Assembly: GCF_937903345.1 (NCBI RefSeq)
Contig: NZ_CALCZQ010000039.1
Coordinates: 50,559-114,558 of the forward strand
Source: an uncultured Emticicia sp.
Lineage (GTDB): Bacteria > Bacteroidota > Bacteroidia > Cytophagales > Spirosomataceae
Length of the DNA stretch: 64,000 nucleotides
Direction: 5' to 3'
The translations under genes and the position numbers were made by a program. The notes under the pieces are model-generated. The model made no database searches. It saw nothing but the letters and a program-made list of their open reading frames with translations, and was not told where the DNA came from. This document shows positions 16,250 through 24,898 of the stretch, piece by piece (the first letter of the stretch is position 1; each line of letters begins with the position of its first letter).

Positions 16250-16903
16250 TCAGACCTGCTGTTTAGACTCCAATCCTGCTACTACCAAAACATAACCATC
16301 TATTTTTTCAATACATATATTGTATTTTTTATATAAACCATTGATTATCAATTGCCCTATAATTTTATTTTGTTCTTTCTTGAAAGGTAAAATATAGAGG
16401 TTTTCACTGAAAATAACCTTTCGTTTGCCGTAGAGTTTGTATAGAGCCTCTTTGGCCGACCAATAAATACAGAGTTTTTCGATATCACTATCGGCTTCGG
16501 CTAACTCGGCTTCGGACAAGAATTTGTATGCAATTCTTTTAAGTGTTTCTGAAGGCTTCTCCATGTCCATACCAATTGCCTCGCTAGGGTGCAAGACTGC
16601 CGCTACGTATTTTGAGGTATGTGTTAACGACATTTGCCAGATACTACCCACCAAGTAGGGTTTTCCAAATGCATCTTTTTTGATGCCTAAATATTTTATA
16701 TTAAGCGAATTAGCTAAGTGTTTGATTACGAGCCTACTACAAAAGAATTCAATTTGTTTTTGAGGATGGCTAATAGATGCCAATTCTGCATCTGTTAATA
16801 TTTCTGATGGTAGCAATGCTTGTAATTCATCATGGGATTCGGTAATTTGCCAAACTGCTAAGGAGATATCGTTTTCGTATTTTTTTTCTAATAATACTGG
16901 CAT
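16250..16903 (-). CDS. 4'-phosphopantetheinyl transferase superfamily protein (Sfp-type)
   Basis: A 217-aa protein of the Sfp/AcpT group, which transfers phosphopantetheine from CoA to carrier proteins. Motifs: DAFGKPYLVGS (P1), MSLTHTSKYVAAVLH, AIGMDMEKPSE with the metal-binding Asp-x-Glu, and the WSAKEALYKLYGKR signature (P3). The length is right for Sfp. It is single, with no carrier-protein cluster nearby, so it may be the general activator of acyl carrier protein in this organism. Confidence 0.88.
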   Translation of the reverse strand: MPVLLEKKYENDISLAVWQITESHDELQALLPSEILTDAELASISHPQKQIEFFCSRLVIKHLANSLNIKYLGIKKDAFGKPYLVGSIWQMSLTHTSKYVAAVLHPSEAIGMDMEKPSETLKRIAYKFLSEAELAEADSDIEKLCIYWSAKEALYKLYGKRKVIFSENLYILPFKKEQNKIIGQLIINGLYKKYNICIEKIDGYVLVVAGLESKQQV

Positions 16904-16990
16904 AAATCACACTTTTGATTCAAAGATATAAATAAAAACAATCATTTGGAAAAGCTTTTTAGGTTCATTTTAGCGTGATAACTTCAAAGT

Positions 16991-17660
16991 ATGAAAATTT
17001 TATTGAAAGTCAAATTCATTTTTATTATCTATTTAAAATGATTTTATTCAAAAAACAATTTAGTTCAAAGTAATTGCTTTTACTATGTCCAATTTTCAAG
17101 AACGGGAAGGCTATTTAAAGTTTTGCGGATGAAGCAAATAATTGGTTTATAGGTTTGGCTCAAAGTTATAATTTTCGCAATAATTTAACTGAAAATTGGG
17201 CATTTATTAAACCTGAATTGATTTTAAAACATTAGATTGTAAATTTCTTAGATACACACCACGAAGAAAATAGTCATAGAGTTACTTTTTAGTAATACTT
17301 CGAAAAAGGTGGAGCCTTGATTGGCCTCCGTTTTGAGGCTTTTTCTCCATAATTCTCCTAATAGCAAATATATGGATTCGTATCATAATCAGTTATTGGG
17401 TTTGGGACAATACAAAAGCATAACCTAGCGGCCAACTTCGGTCATTTTGCGAGTAGAAGACTCGATACATCCGGCCACAAAAAACTTCCTGAAACCTTCA
17501 AATATTCGCATAACAAATAGTAGGGATAGGGATGGGAAAAAGATTTGTGTCAAAAAAAAGACATAAAAGTGCTTCTATCTACGACAAAACTCAAAATCAA
17601 TTGATTATTAATGGTTTACTTTGGTTGGGGAAAGGCTCCGAAATCAATATTCGTAAATAG
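16991..17660 (+). pseudogene. Dead ThuA-like domain gene
   Basis: Fragments in all three frames align with the ThuA (trehalose utilisation) domain: a signal-peptide-like MKILLKVKFIFIIYL start, NFQEREGYLKF, FADEANNWFIGLAQSYNF, FLDTHHEENSHRVTF, YFEKGGALIGLRFEAF, RPTSVILRVEDSIHPATKN, LPETFKYS and finally NQLIINGLLWLGKGSEINIRK to TAG 17658-17660. Several frameshifts and stops and at least one deletion inactivate it. Bacteroidota exported ThuA-like proteins often accompany sugar 3-oxidation genes such as those at 26-31 kb. The hairpin near 17324-17339 is part of the old coding sequence and is not a terminator. Confidence 0.8.
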
Positions 17661-17672
17661 TATTTGATTTTC

Positions 17673-17680
17673 TATCTTTG
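17673..17680 (+). promoter_or_regulatory. -7 element for the Crp/Fnr regulator
   Basis: TATCTTTG matches TAnnTTTG, 21 nt before the ATG at 17702. A frame that starts inside this element (TTG at 17678) is therefore rejected. Confidence 0.5.
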
Positions 17681-17701
17681 TGTATTCTCCTCTCAAAACG
17701 C

Positions 17702-18322
17702 ATGGAACTCGATAATTTAGTAGAATTCAATTCATCGCACGAAGTAAAACAAAAGCTTTCTGCATACGGAATAGTTAAGAAGTTTGAAGAAGGTTCGGTT
17801 ATTCTCAACGAAAACGCCTACATTCGAGCTATTCCGATTGTGCTGAAAGGCTGTATTGGCGTTATGCGTACCGATGACGAAGGGCGAGAAATTCTACTCT
17901 ATTATATAAATGCTGGCGAAAGTTGCATTATGTCGTTTTTGGGTGGACTTCATAACGATACCAGTAAAGTGAAAGCCATCGCTGAAGAAGAAAGCGAAAT
18001 TCTTTTCGTTCCGATTGATAAAGTAAACTTGCTGATTAAAGAAAATCCCGAATGGCTTGATTATATTTTTCGTCTTTACCATAAGCGTTTTGAAGAATTA
18101 CTGGAAGTGGTTAACGACGTTGCCTTCAAGAAAATGGACGAAAGATTGTTTAATTTTATAAAGAGAAGATGTGAATTGGGCAAAACAAACACGATTCATA
18201 TTACCCACGAACACCTTGCCAACGAACTCGGAACTGCCAGAGTAGTTGTTTCTCGCCTATTGAAACAAATGGAAGATAAAGGACTTTTGAAACTCGGCCG
18301 AAATAAAATTTTGCTTATGTAA
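17702..18322 (+). CDS. Crp/Fnr family transcriptional regulator
   Basis: A 206-aa regulator: cyclic-nucleotide-binding-like beta barrel (about 25-120) and C-terminal winged helix with the recognition-helix motif ELGTARVVVSRLLKQMEDKGLL (about 175-197). There is no N-terminal Fe-S cysteine cluster as in Fnr. Two internal Cys (GCIGVM and ESCIMSFLGG) lie in the sensory domain and could sense redox or sulfane sulfur (inference). Together with LLYYINAGESCIMSF, this matches a Bacteroidota Crp subgroup that sits next to rhodanese and YgaP-like genes. It heads the following sulfur-type gene cluster after an 85-nt gap and probably regulates it. Confidence 0.9.
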   Translation: MELDNLVEFNSSHEVKQKLSAYGIVKKFEEGSVILNENAYIRAIPIVLKGCIGVMRTDDEGREILLYYINAGESCIMSFLGGLHNDTSKVKAIAEEESEILFVPIDKVNLLIKENPEWLDYIFRLYHKRFEELLEVVNDVAFKKMDERLFNFIKRRCELGKTNTIHITHEHLANELGTARVVVSRLLKQMEDKGLLKLGRNKILLM

Positions 18323-18407
18323 CAAATGTTGCTGAATGCCAATTTTTCATGTTTGATATTTGTGTTGTTAAAATAATTGTACATCCAAAATTTAAAACAA
18401 CAACAAA

Positions 18408-18617
18408 ATGAAAGCAAACATGGGAACCGTTGATAAAGTAATCAGAATACTTGTCACAATTATTATTATCGGTTTATATTTTGCCAATCAAATCACTGGA
18501 ACTGCTGCCATTATTTTATTGGTAGTTGCAGTAGTATTTATCCTGACCAGCTTCATGAGTTTTTGCCCATTATATTTACCGCTTGGTATTTCTACCCGAA
18601 AAAAAGAAAATAAATAA
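18408..18617 (+). CDS. YgaP-like small membrane protein (DUF2892)
   Basis: A 69-aa protein with two hydrophobic helices (about 12-30 and 33-55). The opening MKANMGTVDKVIRILVT and the SFCPLYLPLGIST tail are typical of DUF2892, the membrane module that in YgaP is fused to a rhodanese domain. Here membrane and rhodanese modules are separate genes in one cluster. It is the first structural gene after the regulator. Confidence 0.85.
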   Translation: MKANMGTVDKVIRILVTIIIIGLYFANQITGTAAIILLVVAVVFILTSFMSFCPLYLPLGISTRKKENK

Positions 18618-18622
18618 ACATA

Positions 18623-18814
18623 ATGAATTTCATTAATAACAATAAACTAACCGTTATTGGAGTCGTAATCGGAGCGATCGGTGGCTATCTCTACTATCAT
18701 TATGTAGGTTGTGCAAGTGGCACTTGTCCGATAACTTCAAAGCCAGTCAATAGCACGCTTTACGGTGGTGTGATGGGTAGTTTGATTTTTAATATTTTTA
18801 AGAAAAAAGCATGA
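18623..18814 (+). CDS. DUF6132-type small membrane protein
   Basis: A 63-aa protein with an N-terminal membrane helix containing glycines (GVVIGAIGGYLYYHYVG), the conserved cysteine segment GCASGTCPITSKP, and a second weaker hydrophobic helix ending in FKKKA. The pattern matches DUF6132, a family usually found near sulfur and rhodanese genes. Its stop overlaps the start of the HMA gene by 4 nt (ATGA). The function is unknown; the Cys pair suggests sulfur or metal handling. Confidence 0.75.
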   Translation: MNFINNNKLTVIGVVIGAIGGYLYYHYVGCASGTCPITSKPVNSTLYGGVMGSLIFNIFKKKA

Positions 18815-19083
18815 AAACCGAAGAAATAATTATCGCCAACTTGAAATGCAATGGCTGTGCCAGTACAATCAAAAAAGAATTATCAACGCTAACTGGCGTA
18901 AAAGAAGTAGCAGTCGATGTTGAGCGAGACGCCGTAATCGTAACTTATGATACCATCGGCAGAGAAAGCATTATCAATAAACTGCATTCGTTGGGGTATC
19001 CAGAAGCTACCGAAAAAAATGGTTTGTTATTGCAAATCAAAAGCTACGGAAGCTGCATGGTAGGTCGAATCAATAATCTCTAA
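18811..19083 (+). CDS. Heavy-metal-associated (HMA) domain protein
   Basis: A 90-aa CopZ-like ferredoxin fold. The metal- or sulfur-binding motif LKCNGCASTI has C13 and C16; the rest, LTGVKEVAVDVERDAVIVTYD, is the typical HMA body. A third Cys sits in the tail, SYGSCMVGR. It is translationally coupled to the DUF6132 gene. In a rhodanese operon it may carry copper or a persulfide rather than serve a copper ATPase, since no Cu-ATPase is present. Confidence 0.85.
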   Translation: MKTEEIIIANLKCNGCASTIKKELSTLTGVKEVAVDVERDAVIVTYDTIGRESIINKLHSLGYPEATEKNGLLLQIKSYGSCMVGRINNL

Positions 19084-19094
19084 ATTATATAAAA

Positions 19095-19382
19095 ATGAAC
19101 ATCGAAAAAATAATTCAGGAAAAACGAGGGACAATCGTAGATGTACGAACTCCCGAAGAATTTCGTGGCGGACATGTGGCAGGAGCTGTAAATATTCCAT
19201 TAAGCGAAGTGCTATCTCATGTTGAAGAATTAAAAGCTTTGACAAAACCAGTAGTTTTGTGTTGTGCATCGGGCAACCGAAGCGGACAAGCACACCGTTT
19301 CTTACAACAACACGGCCTTGAGTGCTACAATGGCGGCTCGTGGCTTAATGTAAATTATTGTCAATCTTTAGCAAGTGCATAA
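19095..19382 (+). CDS. Single-domain rhodanese
   Basis: A 95-aa sulfurtransferase: VDVRTPEEFRGGHVAGAVNIP substrate region and active-site loop VLCCASGNRSGQA with the catalytic Cys (the second Cys of the pair). It ends YNGGSWLNV. It is the first of two paralogous rhodaneses in tandem and probably moves sulfane sulfur between thiols in the cytoplasm. Twelve nt separate it from the HMA gene. Confidence 0.92.
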   Translation: MNIEKIIQEKRGTIVDVRTPEEFRGGHVAGAVNIPLSEVLSHVEELKALTKPVVLCCASGNRSGQAHRFLQQHGLECYNGGSWLNVNYCQSLASA

Positions 19383-19383
19383 C

Positions 19384-19698
19384 ATGTTAGATACAATTAA
19401 AAATCTATTCGGTTTCGGCCCAAAAGTCGATTACGCTGAACTCGTAAAACAAGGAGCTCTCATTTTGGATGTGAGAAGTTCGGGGGAGTTTTCAGGCGGA
19501 CATATCAAAGGAGCTAGTAATATTTCAGTAGATTCTTTGGGACGAAATTTAAGTAAACTAAAAGACAAAAATAAGCCGATAATTACTTGCTGTGCATCGG
19601 GCATGCGTAGTGCCTCAGCAAAAAATATTCTTAAATCAAATGGCTATACTCAAGTTTACAATGGTGGAAGTTGGGGCAGCCTACAATTCAAATTATGA
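19384..19698 (+). CDS. Single-domain rhodanese (second copy)
   Basis: A 104-aa rhodanese: ILDVRSSGEFSGGHIKGASNIS and active-site loop ITCCASGMRSASA. I use the ATG at 19384, one base after the previous stop, instead of a GTG at 19375 that overlaps it. It carries a short N-terminal extension, MLDTIKNLFGFGPKVDY, which its neighbour lacks. The two copies share the CCASG loop and YNGGSW tail, so they arose by duplication but have since diverged strongly. Confidence 0.92.
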   Translation: MLDTIKNLFGFGPKVDYAELVKQGALILDVRSSGEFSGGHIKGASNISVDSLGRNLSKLKDKNKPIITCCASGMRSASAKNILKSNGYTQVYNGGSWGSLQFKL

Positions 19699-19940
19699 TG
19701 ACCAAAGAAACAATACTCACAAATTGGCATTTTATGCGTTGGTTGAGACTGGGCATGGGGCTTTATGCTGCTTTTGTGGCTTTGCAGCTTCATGATCCAT
19801 TTTCGGGATTGATCGCTACCTTGTTTTTATTGCAATCCGTTACCAATACGGGCTGTTGTGGTGCGGTAGGATGTGCTATTCCCCTTCCAAAAAAGAGTAT
19901 AACCAAAACAAAGGAAATCAATTTTGAGGAGGTAAAATAA
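19695..19940 (+). CDS. Small membrane protein with CC motif
   Basis: About 81 aa; the ATG at 19695 overlaps the rhodanese stop (ATGA), with another ATG at 19698. Helices near residues 14-32 and 37-50 (WLRLGMGLYAAFVAL, FSGLIATLFLLQS) precede a cysteine-rich TGCCGAVGCAIP segment and a charged tail. It resembles small membrane proteins encoded with YgaP/rhodanese genes. It may receive sulfur at the membrane together with the DUF2892 protein (inference). Confidence 0.7.
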   Translation: MMTKETILTNWHFMRWLRLGMGLYAAFVALQLHDPFSGLIATLFLLQSVTNTGCCGAVGCAIPLPKKSITKTKEINFEEVK

Positions 19941-20022
19941 AGCAACTTAGTCTATTGTCGATTGCACATAGTCCAAAAAGTAGTCGATCCTTGTCGTAAT
20001 TTAACATTTAACATTTAAAAAA

Positions 20023-20460
20023 ATGGAACCACACTATTTTAATGTAAATCTGCGTTGGATTTCAGACAGAAAAGGAGAATTGTCTTCACCCGAATTAGAT
20101 GATGTAATTGTAGTGGCCACCCCGCCATCATTTCCGAAAGGAATTGACCGAATTTGGTCGCCGGAGCATTTGCTTACGGCTGCTGTGAATAGCTGTTTTA
20201 TGACTACATTTTTAGCTGTAGCCGAAAACTCAAAATTCGAATTTGAGCTATTCGATTGTAAAGCCAAAGGGAAATTAGAGCAAGTCGAAGGTAAATTCTT
20301 GATGACAGAGGTAATTCTTGAGCCAATGCTCGTTATCACAAAAGAAGTCGATAAAGTCCGTGCTGAGCGAATTCTTCAAAAATCAGAAGCTGCTTGTTTG
20401 ATTTCAAACTCAATAAAATTGAAAGTTTCGATGATACCTAATATTCAATGTCTAAATTGA
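20023..20460 (+). CDS. OsmC family protein
   Basis: A 145-aa OsmC/Ohr-fold protein. The two redox-active cysteines are present: C58 in TAAVNSCFMTTFLAV and C125 in KSEAACLISNSIK. The family reduces organic hydroperoxides or persulfides with dithiol partners. It is the last intact gene of the Crp-led cluster; the next, dead gene starts one base after its stop. With two rhodaneses and HMA/DUF6132 proteins, the most coherent reading is persulfide or reactive-sulfur detoxification. Confidence 0.9.
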   Translation: MEPHYFNVNLRWISDRKGELSSPELDDVIVVATPPSFPKGIDRIWSPEHLLTAAVNSCFMTTFLAVAENSKFEFELFDCKAKGKLEQVEGKFLMTEVILEPMLVITKEVDKVRAERILQKSEAACLISNSIKLKVSMIPNIQCLN

Positions 20461-21165
20461 ATGAAATAATATTTCATTGTTACTCTGAAGTCTTTGTAAT
20501 CTGAATTTAAATTGTTGTTTGTGCGGGCAATCACCAAATATCCAAACGAAATTTACTCCAAACGGGTTTTCTGAAAAGTTAGAAGTAAAGACCACGAGTA
20601 CCTTTATTGGTTTTCTTAGGCCCATCGAATTTTCAAAAAATCATTTAGAAGCAATCAAAATGTCGACTGGAGTAAAAAATAATTTTGGGAGAGAAACCGA
20701 ATCTTTGGATAAATCAAAACCTGTGTTTGTCTATCGGCTGAGTGGAGGGCAAAGTTCCTTGGTTGCAAATGCGGTACGAACCGCTGGTTTTAAAGAAGTT
20801 TATTAATTGTAAGGTGGAAAATTGTAAAAAGAGATGAGATAATCTTCCCGAATCAACTCAAAATGCTAGCAATAAAACATCAGGCTTGAGTCGTAAGCAA
20901 TTTGAAACACTTTTGCCGTCTACAATATTGATTTTTGAGAAATTCTATGCGGATTGCTTGTGCTCCTTGTAAAAATGAAGCCATATTTTAGGAAATTTTA
21001 AAATATATGCCTGATAAAGTGTAAATCTTATGTGTCAATGGTGTTTATATCCAAGCACTTTTTAAAGAGTTTCAAATAGACGCCTTACCTGTCTTGCAGT
21101 TCTATCAAAACCTTATGTCGAATAATGTATTTTTCTAGATAAAATGGGAGATTTATCTCAATTTA
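20461..21165 (+). pseudogene. Dead lipoprotein with rhodanese and thioredoxin domains
   Basis: It starts ATG AAA TAA directly after the OsmC stop. Later text includes a lipobox-like CLCGQSPN, then a rhodanese domain whose motifs are corrupted (TFIGFLRPIEFSKNHLEA in place of VDVRTPEEF; YRLSGGQSS in place of YCLSGGRS, so the catalytic Cys is now Arg), FKEVY, a stop, then in other frames LSRKQFETLLPSTILIFEKFYA, the thioredoxin CAPCK, and FQIDALPVLQFYQN with the cis-Pro. Multiple frameshifts and stops are present. It once encoded an exported sulfur-relay protein of the same operon; the operon terminator still follows it. Confidence 0.8.
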
Positions 21166-21171
21166 ATAGGC

Positions 21172-21222
21172 AATCAAAAAAGCTTCAAAGGCATAATAGA
21201 CTTTGAAGCTTTTTTGATTTTT
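21172..21222 (+). terminator. Operon terminator with 19-bp perfect stem
   Basis: AATCAAAAAAGCTTCAAAG (21172-21190) pairs without mismatch with 21201-21219 across a 10-nt loop, followed by T. It ends the sulfur cluster beyond the dead thioredoxin gene. Confidence 0.85.
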
Positions 21223-21781
21223 AAGATTCTGAACAATGTTGAGTACTTAACACTAAAAACATCAGAAGGATCGCCACAATGATTCGAGACAAGAGACAGA
21301 TCGCCTCAGCCAGAAAATAAACAGTTTACATCATTTCCATTTATCGATTCAATTATTTTTGGCGAATTACCTAAATATAAAAATGCTATTTATACTAACT
21401 GCAAAAAATCATTTATGTCAAGATATTCATAATTTATTAGAAGGAACAAATCTGCAAATAATGCTGTTTACTATAATACGTTAATTTGAATAGTTTTAAA
21501 ATATAAATTTAGAATCATATTAAGTACATTAACAATATTTGCAAGAATTGATAGTTTACTGTTTACATAAAATTCGGTAACGTAACCTTATCGGTGAAAA
21601 ATTCGTATTTGATTGCGGTTAATTTTGAACTTCATATATAATTATTTGTACTACATTGATTTAATTTATTAATTAACATCTATTGCTGCATAAAATATTT
21701 AAAAATCAAATTTTTTCTATTAACTATTAATTAATTTTATAACGCTTTATTTTTTAATTTATAACAAACTAAAACTTACGA
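21223..21781. other. AT-rich leader region of the SusC/SusD operon
   Basis: A gene-free stretch of about 560 bases before susC. It is very AT-rich with several T and A tracts. I found no perfect TAnnTTTG element near the start codon, no sigma/anti-sigma pair and no coding remnant. It probably contains the promoter and a regulator-binding region. Confidence 0.4.
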
Positions 21782-24700
21782 ATGAACAAACTTCTACGAG
21801 TTTCGTTGGCGTGTTTTTTTCTCTTTGTTTCTTTTTGGGGAAATGCACAAACAGTTGTAACGGGAAAAGTTACATCGAGCGAAGATGGTAGTCCGCTTCC
21901 AGGAGTATCAATCACAATTAAGGGTACAACAAAAGGTACCAGTACAGATGACAAAGGTACTTACAAATTATCTGTACCGGCCAATTCAACACTTCAAGCA
22001 AGCTTTATTGGTTTTGATGATGCCGACCAAGTTGTTGGTAATCGCAGTGTTGTTGACTTTATACTTTCTTCAAATGTAAAATCCTTGAATGAAGTAGTCG
22101 TGACTGGATATGGCTCACAAATCAAACGTGACCTAACAGGAAACATCGTTAAGATTAAATCTTCTGAAATTCAGGATATGCCTGTGACTACTTTCGAGCA
22201 AAGTATTCAAGGTAAGGCCGCGGGTGTTCAGATTAATCAAGGATCTGGCAAATTAGCTCAAGGTATTCAGGTGCGTGTGCGTGGTCAATCGTCGGTTTCT
22301 GCCTCAAATGAGCCATTATATGTGCTTGATGGTATTCCATTGACACAAGGCGATTTGAGTAATAATGGTGGTGATACCAACCCATTAGTTGATATCAACC
22401 CCCAGGATATAGAATCAATCGAAATTTTAAAAGATGCTTCTGCAGGGGCTATCTATGGTGCTCGAGCTGCCAATGGTGTTGTTTTGATTACTACTAAAAG
22501 GGGTAAATCAGGTGCCACAAAAATTACTTTTGGTATGCAGTATGGTAAAAGCAAAGCTACAAAAGTTTTGAAATTTTTGAATACCCAAGAATATATGGAT
22601 TTTTATCGTACCGCTGCTGCCAACTCTGATGCCATTGATGGATATGATAAAAAGGACCCAGATTCTTACACTTCGTACATGGAAAGTTTTTTTGATACTC
22701 AAAGCCTAGGAACACTCGGAAAAGCCGATCAAGCCGATACGGATTGGGGTAGTTTGGCTTTTCAAGATGCTCCTTCCAAGCAATATGATTTAAATTTAAG
22801 CGGTGGCTCGGAAAAAACAACATTCTTTATTTCGGGGCAATTACTTGACCAAACAGGCATATTATTGGGAAATGCTTTTAATCGTTATACTGGCCGCATG
22901 AACCTCAATCATAAAGTGTCTGAGCGTTTAAATATTGGTATGAATATGAGCATTGCTCGTTCTTTGAATGAGCGTGTATCGGGCGACCGCCAGTTTGATA
23001 ATCCTTTACAATTGGTAGCCTTGCCACCCATGACTCCACAGACTGATCCGACAACGGGTCTTCCAGTAGGTACACCTCCAGGTGATATTTCGATTCCAGT
23101 ATATTATAATGGAATGATTAATATTGGAAATGCTTATTATAATACTACCGTACATCGTAATATTAGTAGCGTCTATGGCGAATATACATTAATGAAAGGC
23201 CTTCGTTTCCGTACTGAATTTGCACTAGATTTATTGAATCAACAAGAAGAACAATATTATAATAGCAAAACTCAACGTAATTTTTCTGCTCCGCTTGGCT
23301 ATGGTTTCAATCGTTTCGTAAGAGTTGAAAACTATAATACCAATAACTATTTTGTGTACGAAAATGTATTTGGTAAACACAGTGTTAATGCAACAGCTGG
23401 TTTATCATACCAAAATTCACAAACGAAAACGAGTTCGGCCGAAGGCAAAGATTTTCCATCTGATGCTTATCGAATGATTGCAAGTGCTGCTCGAAAAACA
23501 GATGCAAGCTCAACACAATCAGATTATCGCTTTGCATCATATTTTACTCGTTTGAATTATAAATTTAGTGATAAGTATTTGTTAGGATTAAGTGCCAGAA
23601 TTGATGGTTCATCACGTTTCGGTGCTGATAATCGTTATGGTTTCTTCCCTGCGGTTTCTGCTGGGTGGATACTTTCAGAGGAAAGTTTCTTGAAAAATAT
23701 TGAGTTAATAAGTTTCTTGAAATTACGTGCAAGCTGGGGTAAAACAGGTAATGCCGAAATTGGGAACTTCCCTCAGTTAGGTTTGTTTACGGGTGATGCA
23801 GGTTATGGTGCTCTACCAGGACAACGTCCCGTTCAATTATCCAATCCAAATTTAGGTTGGGAATCTACCCAACAAATTGATATTGGTCTAGATTTTGGTA
23901 TATTAAATAACCGTATTAATGGCGAAATTGATTACTACGAAAAAAATACCACAGGTTTATTGTTGAATGTAAACGTACCAGGAACCACGGGTTTTGCTAC
24001 CCAAGTAAAAAACGTAGGTGCTTTGACGAATAAAGGTTTTGAGTTTGTACTGAATACCGATAATTTGATTGGTCAATTCAAATGGAAAACAAGCCTAAAT
24101 GCTTCTACAAATAAGAATAAAATTAATGACCTACAAGGACAAATAATCGAAGGTGGTTTGGCGAATATGAGCCGTGCAGTCGAAGGACAACCATTGGGTA
24201 CATTCTTTACAGTTGAGTATGCTGGTGTTGACCCTGCAAATGGCGATGCCCTTTTCTACAAAAATACTAAAAGTGCTGATGGTACAATTGATCGTTCAAC
24301 AACCAATACTTATAGCCAAGCACAGCGTACTGTTATCGGTAGTCCACTACCTAAATGGGTTGCAGGTGTAACAAATAAATTCAGCTTTAAAGGTTTTGAG
24401 TTAAGCGTGTTCTTCAATGGTGTGTTCGGAAACAAACTTAATTTTTATGGTGTAGGTCGTTTTTCATCTGCTAATGGTCGTTTTGAAGATAACCAAACTG
24501 TTAATCAATTGGCCGCATGGACACCACAAAATACTAGTACAAACGTTCCACAAGCACGTTTGTTCTTCAATAATGGAGCTCAAGCATCGAGCCGTTTTAT
24601 CGAAGATGGTTCTTATGTACGTTTGCGTAACGTAACGTTCGCCTACAACTTACCAAAAGCTCTTGTTAGTAAAGTAAAGTTGAGCAATGTAAGATTATAT

Positions 24701-24856
24701 GTGACAGGTCAAAATTTATTGACATTCACAAAGTATTCTGGTTGGGACCCAGAAGTTAATGCCGATGACGTTGTGACAAACATCGCTTTAGGTTATGACT
24801 TCTATACTACACCTCAAGCAAAAACTATCATGGGTGGCTTAAACATTAGTTTTTAA
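21782..24856 (+). CDS. SusC/RagA family TonB-dependent outer-membrane transporter
   Basis: A 1024-aa beta-barrel receptor importing glycans or other nutrients with its SusD partner. Signal peptide 1-22 ending GNAQ; CarboxypepD_reg-like domain (about 24-105: VVTGKVTSSEDGSPLPGVSITIKG); SusC signature LNEVVVTGYGSQIKRDLTG near 104-122 (TonB box region); plug domain with VRVRGQSSVSASNEPLYVLDG and IESIEILKDASAGAIYGARAANGVVLITTK; 22-strand barrel to the end. Operon partner susD starts 42 nt later. The substrate is not predictable, but flanking genes point to oxidised or glycosidic sugars. Confidence 0.96.
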   Translation: MNKLLRVSLACFFLFVSFWGNAQTVVTGKVTSSEDGSPLPGVSITIKGTTKGTSTDDKGTYKLSVPANSTLQASFIGFDDADQVVGNRSVVDFILSSNVKSLNEVVVTGYGSQIKRDLTGNIVKIKSSEIQDMPVTTFEQSIQGKAAGVQINQGSGKLAQGIQVRVRGQSSVSASNEPLYVLDGIPLTQGDLSNNGGDTNPLVDINPQDIESIEILKDASAGAIYGARAANGVVLITTKRGKSGATKITFGMQYGKSKATKVLKFLNTQEYMDFYRTAAANSDAIDGYDKKDPDSYTSYMESFFDTQSLGTLGKADQADTDWGSLAFQDAPSKQYDLNLSGGSEKTTFFISGQLLDQTGILLGNAFNRYTGRMNLNHKVSERLNIGMNMSIARSLNERVSGDRQFDNPLQLVALPPMTPQTDPTTGLPVGTPPGDISIPVYYNGMINIGNAYYNTTVHRNISSVYGEYTLMKGLRFRTEFALDLLNQQEEQYYNSKTQRNFSAPLGYGFNRFVRVENYNTNNYFVYENVFGKHSVNATAGLSYQNSQTKTSSAEGKDFPSDAYRMIASAARKTDASSTQSDYRFASYFTRLNYKFSDKYLLGLSARIDGSSRFGADNRYGFFPAVSAGWILSEESFLKNIELISFLKLRASWGKTGNAEIGNFPQLGLFTGDAGYGALPGQRPVQLSNPNLGWESTQQIDIGLDFGILNNRINGEIDYYEKNTTGLLLNVNVPGTTGFATQVKNVGALTNKGFEFVLNTDNLIGQFKWKTSLNASTNKNKINDLQGQIIEGGLANMSRAVEGQPLGTFFTVEYAGVDPANGDALFYKNTKSADGTIDRSTTNTYSQAQRTVIGSPLPKWVAGVTNKFSFKGFELSVFFNGVFGNKLNFYGVGRFSSANGRFEDNQTVNQLAAWTPQNTSTNVPQARLFFNNGAQASSRFIEDGSYVRLRNVTFAYNLPKALVSKVKLSNVRLYVTGQNLLTFTKYSGWDPEVNADDVVTNIALGYDFYTTPQAKTIMGGLNISF

Positions 24857-24898
24857 TAGCCGAACACCTTATTGATTTACTTAAAGAAATTAGATAAA

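Noticed and set aside
17310..17345. GC-rich hairpin with T-run that looks like a terminator
   Set aside because: The sequence lies within the old ThuA coding region (frame reads YFEKGGALIGLRFEAF), so the hairpin is a coincidence of codon use.
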